The position numbers were made by a program, and so were the translations under genes. Below are positions 26,625 through 36,264 of a stretch of DNA of 64,000 nucleotides, in pieces; position 1 is the first letter of the stretch, and each line of letters begins with the position of its first letter. The notes below the pieces were generated by a model. The model did not search any database. It worked only from the letters and a program-made list of their open reading frames with translations, and was not told the DNA's origin. Origin of the DNA: JANWXD01 sp037446115 (lineage in GTDB: Bacteria; Acidobacteriota; Terriglobia; Bryobacterales; Bryobacteraceae); contig JBBIJF010000011.1 in the NCBI GenBank assembly GCA_037446115.1, positions 58,145 through 122,144 of the forward strand. The letters are read 5' to 3'.

Positions 26625-28076
26625 GGAAGGCAAGCCGCGCCGGCAGCGACGGGGCATCGAAGCGGTTTTCGACCCGCGTTCGGCTCGCAAACGGTAGATC
26701 GTGGTGAAGCGGGTTTCGGCCACCAGCTCGTACTGTGACAGCCACGGCCCCAGGTCCTCGTACCGGTTGATGGCGAGATCGGGGTTTAGCATCCCGAGCC
26801 CGTCGGCAATGAACGTGGGAGAGGTTCGCCGCAACCGCAACCGGTTACGCCGTGCCAGTTCCGGTAGGGTGGGGCGGGAGACTTCAAGGTGCCGGTCGGC
26901 CATCACTCCGGTGAGGGGTTGCGAGTCCAGGAACGGCGTCCCGCCCGGCATCCCCGCCAATACGTTCAGCTCCGGCCGGTATCCCCACACGAAGAGGGTA
27001 TCGCCCGCTCTTGCCAACTCCCGGAGCTTTCCGGCTGCCTGGCGGCAGTCTTCGAACAAGGCCAGGTCGCGCAGGGCTGCCGGATCGCCGCGCCAGATCC
27101 CGACATGGCGGGCGCCGAAGCGCACTGCCGGAACGACTAGTGTTGCGGTGCACAGCACGATCGCCCACTTCCGCGGAAGCCGGAGCCATCCTCGCGCTGC
27201 CACGATCGTCATGACCGGCAAGAGCGCCAGGTAGTACCGGGGAAAAAAGCGCGCCCCCGCGGTCACGCCCAACAAGCTGACCGCGAGCCAAACGAACATC
27301 CGCCCGCGGAGCACATGCGGCTTGGCAAAGAACAGCGCCCCTCCGACAACCAGCGCGGCGTGAAACCCGGCCCAGTTTAGTGTCCGCCGGACGCCCTCCC
27401 GGACGGGATCCTCGACAAACGTGTCACCTGCATAGAAAATACCCCAGCTCCAGACGGGTTCCCACCAGCCCCACGCAAGGAGGCAAACGGCGGCCGCTCC
27501 TACGGCAAAGGCCCCCAATGCGCGCTTCCAGCCCTCCGGCCGCCACGCAAGAATCACCGCCAGCAGCAGCAAAGCCTTGGTGTGGGCAAGGAGGCCCGCG
27601 GCTGCGATTGCGCCGGCCAGCCCGGCCCGTCCCGCGGAAACAGCCAGTACAGATAGCAGGCCGAAGGGAATCAGAAGGAAGTCCGGAGCCAGAGACAGGA
27701 TGGCGGCGGGGTGATCAAAGCCCAAAAAGAACGCCATTGCCGCGGCTGCGATGCGGCCCTCGGCGTGCCCGAAACAGGTGCTAGCCGCGCGGGCGGCCAG
27801 CCAGCAGCACAGCAGTGCGAACAATGCCCCGGCGATCCGCAGAATCCAGCCGGTCTGAGCGCCCCAGAGCACGTAAATCCACGCATACAGCGGCGGCTTG
27901 TCGAACCAAACATCCCGGTAAAGCGCCGCTCCTTCCAGGATCCGGCGGGCTCCGGCGGTACCGTACGCTTCATCGGCCCACAAAACGGCGCTATGGCAAA
28001 GGCGAACGGCCGCCAGTAGCGTGAAACATGCGAGCCAGAATGCCACGTCGCGGCGGGACAGACGGGGCAAGCACAT
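26151..28076 (-). CDS. GT-C (PMT/ArnT-like, GT39/83 type) membrane glycosyltransferase with abnormal 3' end
   Basis: The first about 480 residues form a polytopic membrane glycosyltransferase of the dolichyl-phosphate-mannose/ArnT type. The first extracytoplasmic loop carries SAVLWADEAYGTAG with the catalytic-type acidic pair, then DVWFDKPPLYAWIY. Ten or more hydrophobic segments follow, then a soluble C-terminal part ending near ETRFTTIYRL. Such enzymes transfer sugars from polyprenyl-phosphate donors to lipids, proteins or polymers. The frame should stop near 26690 but continues to 26151, about 158 codons antisense to ypdA, with no homologous content in the tail. In the other two frames stops occur at 26554 and 26573. 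Either the stop was lost or a frameshift lies near the 3' end. It follows the next gene upstream by three bases. Confidence 0.72.
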   Translation of the reverse strand: MCLPRLSRRDVAFWLACFTLLAAVRLCHSAVLWADEAYGTAGARRILEGAALYRDVWFDKPPLYAWIYVLWGAQTGWILRIAGALFALLCCWLAARAASTCFGHAEGRIAAAAMAFFLGFDHPAAILSLAPDFLLIPFGLLSVLAVSAGRAGLAGAIAAAGLLAHTKALLLLAVILAWRPEGWKRALGAFAVGAAAVCLLAWGWWEPVWSWGIFYAGDTFVEDPVREGVRRTLNWAGFHAALVVGGALFFAKPHVLRGRMFVWLAVSLLGVTAGARFFPRYYLALLPVMTIVAARGWLRLPRKWAIVLCTATLVVPAVRFGARHVGIWRGDPAALRDLALFEDCRQAAGKLRELARAGDTLFVWGYRPELNVLAGMPGGTPFLDSQPLTGVMADRHLEVSRPTLPELARRNRLRLRRTSPTFIADGLGMLNPDLAINRYEDLGPWLSQYELVAETRFTTIYRLRAERGSKTASMPRRCRRGLPSLPPAQTGGDGLRNLLAVKTPVLDEDLIGVHAGHDHPGQVDTLAFTLQGFGVGVRTFGFRIETDAQRRHEIHVGMVARHREDEVVLEPDLTLGCGHTDGIRPDLQHARAEVRLDLAVADPVLQVRLDPVFDLVGDRFAAVNQGDAGAGPVQLQGRNRR

Positions 28077-28079
28077 CCC

Positions 28080-30215
28080 TCACAAGATGCGAAACAACAT
28101 GGCGCTGTCGGCGGACGCCTCGCGGGCCACGCCCCAGTCGCTTGCCCGGTCGGCGAGCAGGCGGCCGATGCGTCCGGTGCCTTCACCGGCCACCGGGGCC
28201 AGGATAAATCCCACGCCGCTTCGCTTGAGCACGCGGATCGCTGAAGCTTTCAAATCCACGGGTGGATAGGGTCTGTCCGGCAGCTTTTCGGCCAACAGTC
28301 GCCAGCCTCCGGTGCTGAGGCGGCCTTGGATCACCACGTCTCCGGGCTCCGTGCTCACCGCGGTGAGGGCCACCAGCGCCAGCGGACGGCGGAAGGCGAT
28401 TTCGAAAAACATGTCCGGGCGCGCGGCTTCCCACGTGCTCCAGCGCGATGCCAGATTCCCATCCAGGGCATAGGGTGCTTCCCAGACGTTGGGCCGTGCC
28501 GAAAGCAGCCACGTCCGGTCCGTTGGGACCGGTCCCATACGGCTGTAGAAGCGGATTTCGTGCAGATTCCAGGAGGGGACTCGCGGGCCCGCCCAGCCGA
28601 GCCGCACGGCCTCCAGTTCGAGCTCGGGCCAAGCCGCCTCGATGCGCCGCAGCAGTCCCGGCTCCTGGCGCGTGGCGAGCGCCAAAGCGGCCATAAGGCG
28701 CTGCCCCAGAGCCGATTCCCAAAACACGACGAGCTCCCGATCCACGTAGCCCTTCGGCGCGCCGACCAGGTCCAGAATCCGCACGCCGGCCGGCGTGTGC
28801 TGCTCGATCATCTCTGCCACCCGGTACGCTGGAAGGACCCGCCGCAGATAGTGCTCTTCAGATTCGATCGCGAGAGCCGCCCGCCAGGGAAAGCCCTGGA
28901 GCCGCCAAGCCCCTGGATCGGCGTACCATCCGACAACCGCGGGCCAGGAGCTGAAAGCGTGGAACACCAGCGCAAGCAGGCGCAGCTTTGCGGGGAGCGC
29001 CATGGCCAGCAGAAACGACAGCCACGGAAGTGCGGGGAGAAGAAACCTTGTTCCGGAGTTCAGGAGCCAAGGTGCGGCGAGCATCACTGTCGCGCCCGCC
29101 ATCCGGCGGCCCTCCCTTCGCCGTAGCGCGAGCAACCCGGCGGGAGCCAGCAGAAACAGCGGTCCGAGCAGCCCTTGCAGCCTGCTGCCGCGGACAGTCA
29201 ACTCGAGCGGCAGGGCGGCCGCCGGCACGCTTCCCGCACTCAGCGACTGGAGCAGAACTCGTTCCGAGGCGCTGTGGAAATAATGGTTCGGAAACCACGC
29301 GTTGAAGAACGGAGCGAGTGGGTTCCCGCACCACAGCGCATTGCGCACCAGCCACGGAGTCGCCGCCAGCGCGGCGGCCGTCGCGAAGACAAGCACGGCT
29401 TTCCAGAGCCGTCGCGCCGCAAGATACAGCAACACTCCGGCGACCACTATGGCGCCGGTCATTTTGACGGAATAACAGAAGCCCGCCAGAAGGCCTGCCG
29501 CCGCCAGAAGAACGCCGCCGCCGTGCTGTCGCCATTCCAGGAGCAGCCGCAGCGCCGCCAGCGCGGCGAAGGTGAGCAGAACATCCGTGTAGGCAGATGT
29601 TCCGGTGACGCCGGTCACCGGTGAAATCACGTAGAAGGCGGCTGCTGCGGCGGAAGCAGCCGCGCTCAGCCCCAGTCTCAGCCCCGTTTCGAGCATCAGG
29701 AACACGGTCGCCGCGAGGAAACCGAAATGAACCAGCTTGGCCCCCGCGGCTCCCCCGACGGCGTAGGCCGGCAGAAAAATCGTCTCCGCTCCCTGAGGGA
29801 GCATTTCGTAGAAAGCCACCCGGGTCGGAAATCCCTTGATGCGGAGAAACTCCCGCACCAACCCGAGGTGATAGTTGATGGCGTCGGGCTGAATCTCGGG
29901 GGCTAGCGCGTGAATCGTGTAAAGCACCGCGTAAGGGGCCAGAACCACCCACAAAAAGCCGGGAGGCGCCACGGCGAGATGCGGCCGTCCCTGCCTCCGC
30001 ACGGCTCCGGCGGCGATGGCGACCGCGCAAAGCAGCACGAGCGCGCCCCGACTTGCGGCTTGCGTGGCGAGAAGCAGGAAAACGCTCAGACTCAGCAGCG
30101 GAACGCCGCCGGCCAACTGCACGGTCCTGCTCGATGCGGGCAGCAGCCGCCGTCCCAGCCCGAAGGCGGCGGCGAGTGCCAGGCCCGCTCCAAAAATCAC
30201 AGCCACTACGGACAA
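28080..30215 (-). CDS. Polytopic GT-C-like membrane protein with C-terminal discoidin-like domain
   Basis: A 711-aa membrane protein with about a dozen hydrophobic segments in the first 440 residues. The first loop contains HALAPEIQPDAINYHLGLVR and EMLPQGAETIFLPAYAVGG, resembling uncharacterised GT-C glycosyltransferase-like proteins. After the membrane part come a soluble segment and a stretch like an F5/8 type C (discoidin) sandwich (WEAPYALDGNLASRWSTWEA near residue 590), then a short tail. A role in surface glycan assembly is likely, but donor and acceptor are unknown. The start is uncertain: TTG at 30215, or GTG at 30206 with GGGGG ten bases upstream. It is three bases upstream of the other glycosyltransferase gene, so the two act together. 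Confidence 0.75.
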   Translation of the reverse strand: MSVVAVIFGAGLALAAAFGLGRRLLPASSRTVQLAGGVPLLSLSVFLLLATQAASRGALVLLCAVAIAAGAVRRQGRPHLAVAPPGFLWVVLAPYAVLYTIHALAPEIQPDAINYHLGLVREFLRIKGFPTRVAFYEMLPQGAETIFLPAYAVGGAAGAKLVHFGFLAATVFLMLETGLRLGLSAAASAAAAAFYVISPVTGVTGTSAYTDVLLTFAALAALRLLLEWRQHGGGVLLAAAGLLAGFCYSVKMTGAIVVAGVLLYLAARRLWKAVLVFATAAALAATPWLVRNALWCGNPLAPFFNAWFPNHYFHSASERVLLQSLSAGSVPAAALPLELTVRGSRLQGLLGPLFLLAPAGLLALRRREGRRMAGATVMLAAPWLLNSGTRFLLPALPWLSFLLAMALPAKLRLLALVFHAFSSWPAVVGWYADPGAWRLQGFPWRAALAIESEEHYLRRVLPAYRVAEMIEQHTPAGVRILDLVGAPKGYVDRELVVFWESALGQRLMAALALATRQEPGLLRRIEAAWPELELEAVRLGWAGPRVPSWNLHEIRFYSRMGPVPTDRTWLLSARPNVWEAPYALDGNLASRWSTWEAARPDMFFEIAFRRPLALVALTAVSTEPGDVVIQGRLSTGGWRLLAEKLPDRPYPPVDLKASAIRVLKRSGVGFILAPVAGEGTGRIGRLLADRASDWGVAREASADSAMLFRIL

Positions 30216-30248
30216 ACCCCCAGTCTACTTGCCCCCGCGCTGCGGTGG

Positions 30249-30254
30249 TAGCAT
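30249..30254 (+). promoter_or_regulatory. -10-like box before the sugar isomerase/epimerase
   Basis: TAGCAT lies eight bases before an in-frame ATG at 30263 and 23 bases before the ATG at 30278. The first spacing would give a leaderless mRNA from 30263. The second would give a short leader that includes GGAGG. No convincing -35 is visible. Confidence 0.35.
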
Positions 30255-30277
30255 GGTGCGGAATGGAGGCAGGTTCA

Positions 30278-31120
30278 ATGTATACCAGGAGACATTTCTG
30301 CGCCATGGCGGTCTGCGGTGTGGCGGCAGGTGCGCCGAAAATTGACTCCAGAATCGCCGGAGTCTTGATCGGCGCCCAGAGTTACAGCTTCCGCGATCGC
30401 TCACTCGAAGAGGCCCTGGCAGCCTACAAAGAAGTGGGCTTGGGTTACTGTGAACTCTGGTCCGGTCACGTCGAACCGCGCAAGGCTTCCCGAGAAGAAT
30501 TGCGGAACTGGAGGCTTACGGTGTCGCTCGATCACTTCCGTTCGGTGCGGAAGAAGTTCGATGAGGCCGGCGTCGAGCTCTATGCGTACAACTATAGTTT
30601 TCGGGACGACTTTACGGACGAGGAGATCGCCCGCGGTTTCGAGATGGCTCGGGCCCTCGGCGTGCGCGTGTTGACGGCCTCGGCCAATGTGAGCACCGCC
30701 AGGCGGATCGATCCGTATGCGGCCAAAGCGAGGATTCGCGTGGGCATGCACAACCACTCGAACCTGCGCCCCAACGAGTTTGCGCGGCCTGAGGATTTCG
30801 AGGAGGCCATGCGCGGGGCCTCGCCTTACATTGCCATCAATCTGGACATCGGCCACTTCGTTGCGGCGGGCTACGATCCGGTGGATTTCATCGCCCGGCA
30901 TCACGACAAAATCGTCACGCTGCACATCAAGGACCGCAGGAAAAATCAAGGGCCGAACGTCCCGTTCGGGGAGGGCGATACTCCGATTCGCGAAGTGCTG
31001 CAGTTGCTCAAGACCCGGAAGCTCGCCATTCCGGCCATGATCGAGTACGAATACAAAGGCCAGGATACAGTCGTCGAAGTGCGGCGTTGCTTTGAGTACT
31101 GCAAGCAAGTGCTGGCGTAG
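30278..31120 (+). CDS. Tat-exported sugar phosphate isomerase/epimerase-like protein
   Basis: A 280-aa xylose isomerase-like TIM-barrel protein with a twin-arginine signal (MYTRRHFCAMAVCGVAAGAP), so it is exported folded, probably with its metal. Barrel motifs include EVGLGYCELWSGH near residue 50, FRSVRKKFDEAGVELYAYNY, the metal-binding LDIGHFVAAGYDPVDFI, VTLHIKDRRKN and the C-terminal MIEYEYKGQD. Family members isomerise or epimerise sugars and inositols; the substrate here is unknown. GGAGG eight bases before the ATG at 30278 favours this start; an in-frame ATG at 30263 is possible. It diverges from the membrane glycosyltransferase pair. Confidence 0.85.
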   Translation: MYTRRHFCAMAVCGVAAGAPKIDSRIAGVLIGAQSYSFRDRSLEEALAAYKEVGLGYCELWSGHVEPRKASREELRNWRLTVSLDHFRSVRKKFDEAGVELYAYNYSFRDDFTDEEIARGFEMARALGVRVLTASANVSTARRIDPYAAKARIRVGMHNHSNLRPNEFARPEDFEEAMRGASPYIAINLDIGHFVAAGYDPVDFIARHHDKIVTLHIKDRRKNQGPNVPFGEGDTPIREVLQLLKTRKLAIPAMIEYEYKGQDTVVEVRRCFEYCKQVLA

Positions 31121-31197
31121 CCGGACCGGGTTCCCGCCGGCGAGGGGTGCTTCAGTGCCGGGCGGGCGTTCGGCTCCTCCCACGATCAAGATTCCTC

Positions 31198-31220
31198 CCT
31201 CCGGAGTCCCCAGCCGGAGG
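31198..31220. terminator. Perfect 7-bp hairpin after the isomerase gene
   Basis: CCTCCGG and CCGGAGG pair around a 9-base loop, 78 bases after the isomerase stop and 22 bases before the -10-like box of the M16 gene. No U-tract follows, so termination would need a factor. The 135-base gap 31121-31255 otherwise holds only the M16 promoter region. Confidence 0.35.
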
Positions 31221-31241
31221 CACGGCGGACGGACGGGCGGT

Positions 31242-31247
31242 TATCAT
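31242..31247 (+). promoter_or_regulatory. -10-like box before the active M16 peptidase
   Basis: TATCAT lies eight bases before the ATG at 31256 and there is no Shine-Dalgarno between them. The spacing suits a leaderless mRNA. It is inferred from the same arrangement at other genes in the window. Confidence 0.4.
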
Positions 31248-31255
31248 GAGAAACG

Positions 31256-32578
31256 ATGCGCTGGCCCGTGATTCTATCCCTTGCGTGCGCCCTGGGTTCC
31301 GCGGCGGCAACCAAGATCTTCCCGTTTGACTACGACCAATACGACCTTGCCAACGGCCTTCGGCTCATCACCATCCCCACCAGCTATCCCAACGTGGTGG
31401 CCCTGTACATCGTGGTGCAAGCCGGCTCACGCAACGAAGTCGAACCCGGCAGGAGCGGCTTCGCCCACCTGTTCGAGCACATGATGTTTCGAGGCACGAA
31501 AGAGTATCCGCCGGAGAAGTACGAAGCCGTTCTGAAGGCGGCCGGAGCGTCCTCCAACGCTTACACCACCGACGATCACACGGCCTACCATACGACGTTC
31601 TCCAAAGAAGACCTGGAACCGATCCTCAAGATGGAAGCCGACCGTTTCCAGAATCTGCACTACACCGAAGAAGTGTTCCGCACGGAAGCCCTGGCTGTGT
31701 TGGGGGAATACAACAAGAACGCAGCCGACCCGACTTCCAAGCTCTTTGAGGTCCTCCGGGAAACGGCCTTCGAGCGTCATACTTACAAACACACGACCAT
31801 GGGCTTTTTAAAAGATATTCAGGACATGCCCAATCAGTACGCCTATAGCCTGGAATTCTTCAACCGTTACTACCGCCCGGAATACACCACGATCGTTGTG
31901 GCGGGCGATGTGCGCGCCGAGGAGGTGCGGAGGCTGGTGGAGAAATACTGGGCCGGCTGGAAGCCCGGCGGCTATCGCCCGGAAATTCCCCCGGAGCCGG
32001 CGCAGAAGGGCCCTCGCGAGTCGGAGGTCGCCTGGCCTTCGCCGACACTGCCCTGGCTGGCGGTCGCCTTCAAAGGGCCTGCGTATTCCGACACGGACAA
32101 GGATCTGGCGGCTCTTGACCTTTTGGCCTTCGCCGGTTTCTCGGAAAGTTCCGAACTCTACCAGCGGCTAGTGATCCGCGAACAGAAGGTGGACTACCTC
32201 GAGGCGGAAAACGCGGACCGTGTGGACCCGTATCTGTTTACGGTGTGGGCGCGCATCAAGAATCCGGCCGACGTGGCCTACGTGCGGGACCAGATCCTGG
32301 CGACCCTCGAAGGTTTCCGACAAGCGCCGCTGCCCGGACCGCGCCTGGAGGTAGTGAAGAATCACCTTCGCTACCGTTTTGCTTTGAGCCTGGACAACAG
32401 CCAAAGCATCGCGGCCACCGTGGCGCGCTACGTGGCGCTGCGGCGCACGCCGGAAACGATCAATCGGCTGTATGAAACCTACGCCGGCATCACACCGGAA
32501 GACGTACAGGCAGCCGCAGCCAAGTATCTCACCGACAGTGGGCGGACCGTCGTTACCCTCCGAGGTGCCGGGCGATGA
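31256..32578 (+). CDS. Exported M16 zinc metallopeptidase, catalytic partner
   Basis: A 440-aa pitrilysin-family (M16B) peptidase with signal peptide MRWPVILSLACALGSAAA. The inverted zinc motif HLFEH is present in SGFAHLFEHMMFRGTKEYPP near residue 70. The downstream glutamate ligand lies in the FRTEALAVLGEYNKNA segment about 75 residues later. A second, non-catalytic half follows (VVVAGDVRAEEVRRLVEKYW). Such peptidases degrade peptides in a closed chamber and often need a partner subunit. The stop overlaps the next ATG (ATGA), and that gene encodes an M16 protein without the zinc motif, so a heterodimer is expected. Confidence 0.92.
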   Translation: MRWPVILSLACALGSAAATKIFPFDYDQYDLANGLRLITIPTSYPNVVALYIVVQAGSRNEVEPGRSGFAHLFEHMMFRGTKEYPPEKYEAVLKAAGASSNAYTTDDHTAYHTTFSKEDLEPILKMEADRFQNLHYTEEVFRTEALAVLGEYNKNAADPTSKLFEVLRETAFERHTYKHTTMGFLKDIQDMPNQYAYSLEFFNRYYRPEYTTIVVAGDVRAEEVRRLVEKYWAGWKPGGYRPEIPPEPAQKGPRESEVAWPSPTLPWLAVAFKGPAYSDTDKDLAALDLLAFAGFSESSELYQRLVIREQKVDYLEAENADRVDPYLFTVWARIKNPADVAYVRDQILATLEGFRQAPLPGPRLEVVKNHLRYRFALSLDNSQSIAATVARYVALRRTPETINRLYETYAGITPEDVQAAAAKYLTDSGRTVVTLRGAGR

Positions 32579-34053
32579 GACTGCGGAATTCTCCGGCGAT
32601 ACTGCTACTGGCGGCAGGGACTCTCTCGGCCGACGTCCGGGTGGTGGCGCTGCCGGCCCCCTCCCCGCTGGTGAGCTTCCGGATCGTGTGGCTGACCGGC
32701 TCGGCCAGTGACCCTGCGGACAAACCGGGTACGGCCGCCCTCACCGCCGCCATGCTGGCGCGCGGGGGAACGCGCAAGATGACCTATCAGGAAATCCTGG
32801 ATGCGCTCTTTCCGATGGCCGTATCCGTCGCCAGCCACACGGACAAGGAAATGACCGTCTTCTACGCCACCACGCACGTGGACAATCTCGAGAAGTTTTA
32901 CGGAATTTTCCGGTCCATGCTGCTTGACCCCGGCTGGCGGCAGGATGACTTCAAACGCCTTCGCGACGACGCGGTCAACTTCCTCCGGGTGACGCTGCGC
33001 GACACGAACGACGAAGAGCTCGGCAAGGAGGTCCTCTACAACCAGATCTTTGCAAACCACCCGTACGGGCATCACAACGTCGGGACGGTTTCCGGCCTCG
33101 AACGACTCACACTCGAAGATCTCCGGCGTTTCTACCGCAATCACTACACCCGGGCGAACCTGATACTCGGTATTGCCGGAGGCTACCCGCGCGAGTTTGT
33201 GGACCGGATGCAAAAAGATTTTTCCGCACTCCCTCAGGGCAAGCCCGCTCCCGCCACGCGTCCCGCACCCTCCCGCCCGAAGGGTATTTGCGTCACGATG
33301 GTCGAGAAGGAGACGCGTTCCGTGGCGATCTCGCTCGGGTTCCCGATCGAGGTCCGGCGCGGCCACCCGGATTTCCCGGCCTTGCTGGTGACCCAGTCCT
33401 ACTTCGGGCAGCACCGCATGAGCGGCGGGCGGCTCTACCAGCGCATGCGCGAGCTGCGCGGCCTGAACTACGGGGATTACGCCTACATCGAATACTTCCC
33501 GCGCGGCATGTTCCGCCTGGAACCGGAGCCCAATCTGGCCCGCCGAAGCCAGATCTTTCAGATCTGGATCCGGCCCGTGGAGCCCCCCACGGCTCACTTC
33601 GCGCTGCGCCTGGCCCTTTACGAGCTCGATCGCCTCATCCAGCGCGGGCTTTCGCCGGAGGACTTCGAGCGGACGCGCACGTTTCTGTCCAAGTATGTCA
33701 ACCTGCTGCTCAAGACCCAGGACGCCCAGCTCGGCTATGCGATTGACTCGCAGTACTACGGCATCCCCGACTACGTCAGCTACGTCAGGTCTGCACTGGC
33801 CCGCCTGACGGTGGAGGACGTCAACCGCGCCATCCGCAGACATCTGCGCACCGAAGATCTCCACATCGTCGTCGTCGCCAAGAACTGCGACCAGCTGCGC
33901 GCGAAGCTGCTTGCCAATGAGCCGTCTCCGATGAGTTACAACGCCCCGAAGCCCAAAGACATTCTCGATGAAGACAAAGTGGTCGAACGCTGGCCGATCC
34001 CGTTGAAGCCGGAAGCGGTCCGCGTCCTCCCTGTGGAGAAGGTTTTCGAGTAG
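32575..34053 (+). CDS. Exported M16 family protein, non-catalytic partner
   Basis: A 492-aa M16 homologue with signal peptide RLRNSPAILLLAAGTLSA. At the position of the zinc motif it reads KPGTAALTAAMLARGGTRK, so HxxEH is absent and the subunit cannot hydrolyse peptides. The C-terminal half keeps the substrate-binding fold, with RGLNYGDYAYIEYFPRG near residue 305 matching the R/Y pair typical of M16 inactive subunits. It is coupled to the catalytic subunit gene by an ATGA overlap. It converges with tyrA, with 12 bases between the stops. Confidence 0.9.
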   Translation: MRLRNSPAILLLAAGTLSADVRVVALPAPSPLVSFRIVWLTGSASDPADKPGTAALTAAMLARGGTRKMTYQEILDALFPMAVSVASHTDKEMTVFYATTHVDNLEKFYGIFRSMLLDPGWRQDDFKRLRDDAVNFLRVTLRDTNDEELGKEVLYNQIFANHPYGHHNVGTVSGLERLTLEDLRRFYRNHYTRANLILGIAGGYPREFVDRMQKDFSALPQGKPAPATRPAPSRPKGICVTMVEKETRSVAISLGFPIEVRRGHPDFPALLVTQSYFGQHRMSGGRLYQRMRELRGLNYGDYAYIEYFPRGMFRLEPEPNLARRSQIFQIWIRPVEPPTAHFALRLALYELDRLIQRGLSPEDFERTRTFLSKYVNLLLKTQDAQLGYAIDSQYYGIPDYVSYVRSALARLTVEDVNRAIRRHLRTEDLHIVVVAKNCDQLRAKLLANEPSPMSYNAPKPKDILDEDKVVERWPIPLKPEAVRVLPVEKVFE

Positions 34054-34065
34054 GCGGAGCGTTGT

Positions 34066-34911
34066 TCAGTCGCGCAGATCCCGGAGCTTGCGCGCAAAAC
34101 CGGCGCCGGCCTCGAAGTCCTCCTGCGCCCGTCCGTTCTGAAGGGAATCGCGCAGGCATTCGATTTTCCGGATGTACGCCTCCAGCGCTTCGCGGATCGG
34201 GCCGGCGTTGGTTTCGAGAATCCCCCTCCAGATATCGAAAGGGCTGAGGGCCAGCCGCGTTAGGTCGGCAAGTCCCGGGCCGGCCGCCCGCAGGGCGGAC
34301 TCCCCGAGTTGTTCTGCGAGCACGGCGGCGAGCGCGGTCGAGGCCACTTGCGGCAGGTGTGAGGTGAAGGCCACCAGCCGGTCGTGCTCCTCGGGAGAAA
34401 GGATCACAGGGACGGCCCCGATGCGCCGGACCCATGCGGTGAAGTTCCGGGCGGCGGCCGTCTCCAGTTCCTCAGAATTCTGCGGAGTGAGCAGGTATGG
34501 CCGACCGCGAAAGAGTGTCCCTTCGGCCTCGCCCACGCCGCGCGTTTCCTTGCCCGCCATGGGGTGCCCGCCGAGAAACTGCGCCCGCCTTACGTACCGG
34601 CGCGCCCGTTCCACGATCCTGGCTTTTGTGCTGGCCGCATCGGTCACGAGCGTACCCGGACGCGCCAGCGCGCCGACGGGCTCGAGCGTTTCGAGGATCT
34701 GCTCGATGGGTTGCGCCAGGTAGATCACGTCGGCGCGCGCGGCCGCCTCCTCGAGCGCCACCCCTTCGTCAATCACGCCGCGCTCGCAGGCGGCTTCGAT
34801 GGTCTGCCGCGAACTCACGCCCAGGATGCGGCCGCCGTAGCCCGCCTGGCGCAGCGCCAGGGCGAACGAGCCCCCGATCAGGCCCACGCCGACGATGGCG
34901 ACCGTTTCCAT
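34066..34911 (-). CDS. tyrA: Prephenate dehydrogenase
   Basis: TyrA oxidatively decarboxylates prephenate to 4-hydroxyphenylpyruvate using NAD(P)+, the tyrosine branch of aromatic amino acid synthesis. The 281 aa begin with the Rossmann motif VAIVGVGLIGGSFALALRQ. The catalytic histidine is in FLGGHPMAGKETRG near residue 125, followed by a helical dimerisation domain. There is no ACT domain, so tyrosine feedback, if any, would act directly. Arogenate as substrate cannot be excluded. It is the last gene of the trpCFBA-aroQ-aroF-tyrA operon, four bases after aroF. Confidence 0.93.
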   Translation of the reverse strand: METVAIVGVGLIGGSFALALRQAGYGGRILGVSSRQTIEAACERGVIDEGVALEEAAARADVIYLAQPIEQILETLEPVGALARPGTLVTDAASTKARIVERARRYVRRAQFLGGHPMAGKETRGVGEAEGTLFRGRPYLLTPQNSEELETAAARNFTAWVRRIGAVPVILSPEEHDRLVAFTSHLPQVASTALAAVLAEQLGESALRAAGPGLADLTRLALSPFDIWRGILETNAGPIREALEAYIRKIECLRDSLQNGRAQEDFEAGAGFARKLRDLRD

Positions 34912-34915
34912 CGCC

Positions 34916-35929
<1,014 letters not shown>

Positions 35930-35937
35930 AGATACTG

Positions 35938-36264
35938 TTATCCGGGTTCCGACCCGTCCTTTCCTTCGAGGTCCTCTTCGAGCATGCGGAGTTTCTGTAC
36001 GGTCCGCATCTCGTCGATGATGCGTTCAAACACCCGCCGCACGGCTTCCGCCGACAGCGGCCCGCAGTTGTGCGACGTCACGTTCGCGTAGACTTCGTCC
36101 TCTCGGCGCGGCTCGTAGATGGGCAGATTGAGCCGCCGCTTGATGCGGCCGATCTCCTCGACGATGCGCGTGCGCTCATTCAACAGGGCCAGAATACGCC
36201 GGTCCAGGAGGTCAATCTTCTGGCGGCAGTCGTCCAGACTTTTCAGATCCGCTTCCCTGCTCAT
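35938..36264 (-). CDS. aroQ: Chorismate mutase (AroQ class)
   Basis: A 108-aa all-helical AroQ-type chorismate mutase that converts chorismate to prephenate. The sequence shows DCRQKIDLLDRRILALLNER at the N-terminus, with the active-site arginine, then IGRIKRRLNLPIYEPRRED with the catalytic Lys/Arg cluster and a last helix FERIIDEMRTVQKL. It stands alone, not fused to prephenate dehydratase, DAHP synthase or dehydrogenase, although the neighbours encode two of these activities. It follows trpA with an ATGA overlap and precedes aroF by eight bases. Confidence 0.92.
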   Translation of the reverse strand: MSREADLKSLDDCRQKIDLLDRRILALLNERTRIVEEIGRIKRRLNLPIYEPRREDEVYANVTSHNCGPLSAEAVRRVFERIIDEMRTVQKLRMLEEDLEGKDGSEPG

